DNA of 64,000 bases from Caballeronia arationis (GTDB lineage Bacteria > Pseudomonadota > Gammaproteobacteria > Burkholderiales > Burkholderiaceae): assembly GCF_001544975.2 (NCBI RefSeq), contig NZ_FCOG02000018.1, positions 43,002 through 107,001 of the forward strand. Reading direction: 5' to 3'. How positions within the stretch are numbered: the stretch's first letter is position 1; each line of letters starts with the position of its first letter. The notes beneath the pieces are model-generated. The model saw only the letters and a list, made by a program, of their open reading frames with translations. It had not been told where the DNA came from and did not search any database. Below, in pieces: positions 61,620-64,000 of this stretch. Made by a program: the position numbers and the translations under genes.

Positions 61620-62936
61620 TCAGTGGCCGAGCCTTTCGGCCAGTTCGAGATCCTGCTCGCGCGTGACGTCAGTCGAGCCGATGCCCGGCTCCAGTGCGAT
61701 ATCCGGCCGCATGAAGAACGTCATCACGATGCCGACGGCGAGCAGCCCGAGCGATCCGGCGAACGGCAGCGTCCAGCTTCCGGTGTGATCGACGATGAAG
61801 CCGAACACGATCGGCGAGAAAATGCCCGCCACCGCCGATCCCGCGTTGACGAGTCCGCTCGCGATGCCGACGTGCTTCGGCGTGATGTCCATCGGCACGG
61901 CCCAGATCGGCCCGATGGTCATTTCGAGGAAGAAGAACGAAAGGCTCATCGATGCAGCCATGATCGGCAGCGACTTCACGAACATGACCGGCGCGAGGAA
62001 GACGAGCGCGCCGAGGAATGCAACGATGATCATGTTGCGCCGCGCCGCGACCACGTTGCCGGTGCGTTTCAGGATGCGGTCGCTCAGCACGCCCCCAGCC
62101 GTATTACCCACCACGCCTGACAGGAACACGCCTGCCGAAAAGAGCGCCGAGCTTTTCAGGTCGAGGCCGCGTCCGTGCATGAAGAACGTCGGCAGCCAGG
62201 TGAAGAAGAGCCAGCCGGTCCAGCCGTAGCAGAAGTACACGATCATCGTCGGCCCGATGCGCTTGATGAGTCGTCCCCACGGCGTCGGCTCGCGCGTCTT
62301 CTCGATCACGACCTTGCCCGCCGGCGGCAGTTCAGCTTCTTCCTCGGCCGTCATGTGACGATGCTTGCGCGGGTTGTCGGCGAAATACCAGGCGTAGACG
62401 ACGACCCAGATCGCCGTCAGCACGCCGACGAGAATGAACGACGCGCGCCACGAGGCAAACGCGACGATGAGCGCGATGAGCGGCGGCGTCACCGCATTGC
62501 CAAGGCGCGAGAACGAATGCGTGAGGCCCTGCACGAAGCCGCGCTTGCTCGCGGGATACCAGTTCGTCAGCGCGCGCGCCTGAGCGGGCAGCGCCGCGCC
62601 CTCGCCGACACCGAGCAGCATTCGCGCGCAGAACAGCGACACGACGCCGCCCGCGAAGCCCGTCGCGACGGTGGCGACGATCCAGATCGAAGCGCAGATG
62701 GTGAGCGTGGTCTTGGCGCCGAAGCGGTCGCTGACCCAGCCGCCGATCACCTGGCAGATCGCGTAGGTGTATGCGAACGCGGCGAACACGAGGCCGACGT
62801 CGGTGTTGGTCAGATGCAGATCGTCGCGGATCACGCCGGCGGCCGCCGACAGGTTCACGCGATCCAGATACATGATGAACGACATCGCGCACATGATCGC
62901 GAGTATCGAGCGGGTGACTTTTGGTCGATGAAACAT
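61620..62936 (-). CDS. Second MFS acid-sugar transporter (ACS family)
   Basis: A 438-residue, twelve-helix importer. GGAGGAGAC precedes ATG 62936 (MFHRPKV). Segments: ILAIMCAMSFIMYLDRVNLS, GGWVSDRFGAKTTLTICASI, LGVGEGAALPAQARALTNWY. It belongs with transporters of aldonates and aldarates. The 57-bp block upstream matches the one before the enolase-family operon, so the two MFS proteins are likely co-regulated and may carry related substrates. Confidence 0.88.
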   Translation of the reverse strand: MFHRPKVTRSILAIMCAMSFIMYLDRVNLSAAAGVIRDDLHLTNTDVGLVFAAFAYTYAICQVIGGWVSDRFGAKTTLTICASIWIVATVATGFAGGVVSLFCARMLLGVGEGAALPAQARALTNWYPASKRGFVQGLTHSFSRLGNAVTPPLIALIVAFASWRASFILVGVLTAIWVVVYAWYFADNPRKHRHMTAEEEAELPPAGKVVIEKTREPTPWGRLIKRIGPTMIVYFCYGWTGWLFFTWLPTFFMHGRGLDLKSSALFSAGVFLSGVVGNTAGGVLSDRILKRTGNVVAARRNMIIVAFLGALVFLAPVMFVKSLPIMAASMSLSFFFLEMTIGPIWAVPMDITPKHVGIASGLVNAGSAVAGIFSPIVFGFIVDHTGSWTLPFAGSLGLLAVGIVMTFFMRPDIALEPGIGSTDVTREQDLELAERLGH

Positions 62937-63256
62937 GTCTCCTCCGGTTGCGCTTGGCTGCGCTTCTTTGATGTCATCGCCAGTCCTTCGCATGCAGCGA
63001 GCGTGCTGCAAAGGACCGCGTGGAGGCCAAGTCTCGGCAATTCAGCGATATCCGTCCACTGAATTTACGGAATGCGTCGATATCCAGTGGTTATCGCTCG
63101 CCCGCGCGTCTCGAGCCACCGGGCCGCCTGCTCCGGCCTTCGGGCTAATGCTCATGCCGCGAGGGCGCGTTCGTCGTATATTCGCTGTCGGGCACGTCCG
63201 GTTTCCCGCCGTGCGCCTGCGCCGGCTTTCAACGTCATCAGAAGAGGCAGAAATCC
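62937..63256. other. Divergent region between MFS and nadE
   Basis: A 320-base region holding the 57-bp block copy 2 (63045-63101). A direct repeat CGATATCC lies at 63046-63053 and 63078-63085, and CCACTG/CAGTGG at 63056 and 63085 form an inverted pair. Promoters for both genes are expected. No gene seen. Confidence 0.5.
63045..63101. promoter_or_regulatory. 57-bp shared block, copy 2
   Basis: Located 109 bases upstream of the second MFS start, in the same orientation relative to that gene as copy 1 is to the enolase-family gene. 41 of 57 bases match copy 1 without gaps. Confidence 0.6.
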
Positions 63257-64000
63257 ATGAAACCCGATTCGTCGACTGGAACGGACAACGCCGCGCGCCA
63301 GCGCGCGATCGTCGCGGAGTTGCACGTCGCGTCCGATTTCGATGCCGAGACCGAGCGCGAGCGGCGCGTGCGCTTTCTCGCGGAATATCTTTCGCTTCAG
63401 GGCCTGCGCACGTATGTGCTCGGCATCAGCGGCGGCGTCGATTCGAGCGCCGCCGGGCGGCTCGCGCAATTGGCGGTCGAGCGCCTGCGCGCCACGGGGC
63501 GCGAGGCGCATTTCGTCGCGATGCGCCTGCCCTACGGCGAGCAGCACGACGAAAGCGACGCGCAGCGCGCCCTCGGATTCATCCAGCCGGACGAGACGCT
63601 CGTCGTCAACGTGAAGCCGGCGGCGGACAGCATGCTCGCGTCGCTGCTTCACGACGGCTTCACGTTCACCGACGAGGCACGCCAGGACTTCGTGCTCGGC
63701 AACATCAAGGCGCGCCAGCGGATGATCGCGCAGTACGCCGTAGCGGCCGCGCGGCACGGTCTCGTGATCGGCACCGATCACGCCGCCGAATCGGTGATGG
63801 GCTTCTTCACGAAGTTCGGCGACGGCGGCGCGGACCTGCTGCCGCTCTTCGGCCTGAACAAGCGTCGCGTGCGGGCGCTCGCGGCGCACATGGGCGCGGC
63901 CGAGGCGATCTGGCGCAAGATCCCGACCGCCGATCTGGAAACGCTGACCCCGCAGAAACCCGACGAAGACAGCTACGGCATCACCTATGAAGACATCGAC
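63257..64000 (+). CDS. nadE: Ammonia-dependent NAD+ synthetase, 3' end outside window
   Basis: The frame is open from ATG 63257 to the end of the window, 248 codons. LGISGGVDSSAAGRLAQLAV holds the ATP pyrophosphatase P-loop (SGGxDS). Other segments: VLGNIKARQRMIAQYAVAA, HGLVIGTDHAAESVMGFFTK, FGDGGADLLPLFGLNKR and IPTADLETLTPQKPDEDSYG. It amidates nicotinate adenine dinucleotide using ammonia; there is no N-terminal glutaminase domain. About 30-40 residues are missing from the C-terminus judged from the usual 275-285 residues. Confidence 0.93.
   Translation, partial: MKPDSSTGTDNAARQRAIVAELHVASDFDAETERERRVRFLAEYLSLQGLRTYVLGISGGVDSSAAGRLAQLAVERLRATGREAHFVAMRLPYGEQHDESDAQRALGFIQPDETLVVNVKPAADSMLASLLHDGFTFTDEARQDFVLGNIKARQRMIAQYAVAAARHGLVIGTDHAAESVMGFFTKFGDGGADLLPLFGLNKRRVRALAAHMGAAEAIWRKIPTADLETLTPQKPDEDSYGITYEDID

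Noticed and set aside
1..64000. tRNA, rRNA, CRISPR arrays, prophage and intact insertion sequences
   Set aside because: None recognised by eye: no cloverleaf-like sequence, no regular spaced repeats, no integrase or transposase frame.

Overview
The window is high-GC DNA, almost fully coding, from a member of the Burkholderiaceae, most likely Paraburkholderia, Caballeronia or Burkholderia. This rests on gene content: a two-partner secretion cluster with FecR and a CHASE2 cyclase, small exported SYGG proteins, a GntR-controlled galacturonate/galactarate cluster, an ENCC-type arsR-arsH pair and many c-di-GMP enzymes. The genus is inferred. I saw no rRNA, tRNA, CRISPR array, intact insertion sequence or prophage. 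The first gene (zinc peptidase) lacks its 5' end and the last (nadE) lacks its 3' end.

Left part, 1-21.4 kb. At 1-4.3 kb lies a set typical of predicted amidoligase loci: zinc peptidase, transglutaminase-like protein, alpha-E protein and circularly permuted ATP-grasp protein. Then come an alpha/beta hydrolase, a degenerate receiver, a DMT transporter, a diguanylate cyclase and several small conserved-looking proteins. At 12.3-19.6 kb is a two-partner secretion block: TpsA, TpsB joined by a TGATG overlap, FecR, a fragment resembling the tail of a cyclic-nucleotide-binding domain, and a CHASE2 adenylate cyclase. At 20.4-21.4 kb two small heat shock protein genes sit between a sigma32-like promoter and a strong terminator.

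Middle part, 21.4-40.5 kb. A periplasmic binding protein is translationally coupled to a CHASE-PAS-GGDEF-EAL protein. It is followed by a universal stress protein, a phospholipase D lipoprotein, a PHB depolymerase, a second diguanylate cyclase with a promoter bracketed by two identical boxes, ChrA, a ProQ/FinO protein, a LysR/aldo-keto reductase pair, and arsR-arsH opposite a DMT transporter with a histidine-rich tail.

Right part, 40.5-64 kb, is mostly sugar-acid catabolism. A Tat-exported polygalacturonase, a hexuronate-type MFS, uronate dehydrogenase, a HpcH/HpaI aldolase, galactarate dehydratase, KdgD, a galactarate-type MFS, a FadR-type GntR regulator and GarR could together take pectin-derived galacturonate to galactarate and then to central metabolism by two routes. 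A repeated GTTGT-containing motif lies in the promoter regions of these genes. After a DHA2 exporter and a DUF899 protein comes a second operon (enolase-superfamily dehydratase, MFS, PdxA-like dehydrogenase, COG3618 amidohydrolase) with a divergent LysR gene and another MFS. A 57-bp ungapped block (41 of 57 identical) lies upstream of both the operon and the second MFS, which suggests one regulon for an unassigned acid sugar. A decayed VgrG/PAAR remnant sits inside the galactarate cluster.
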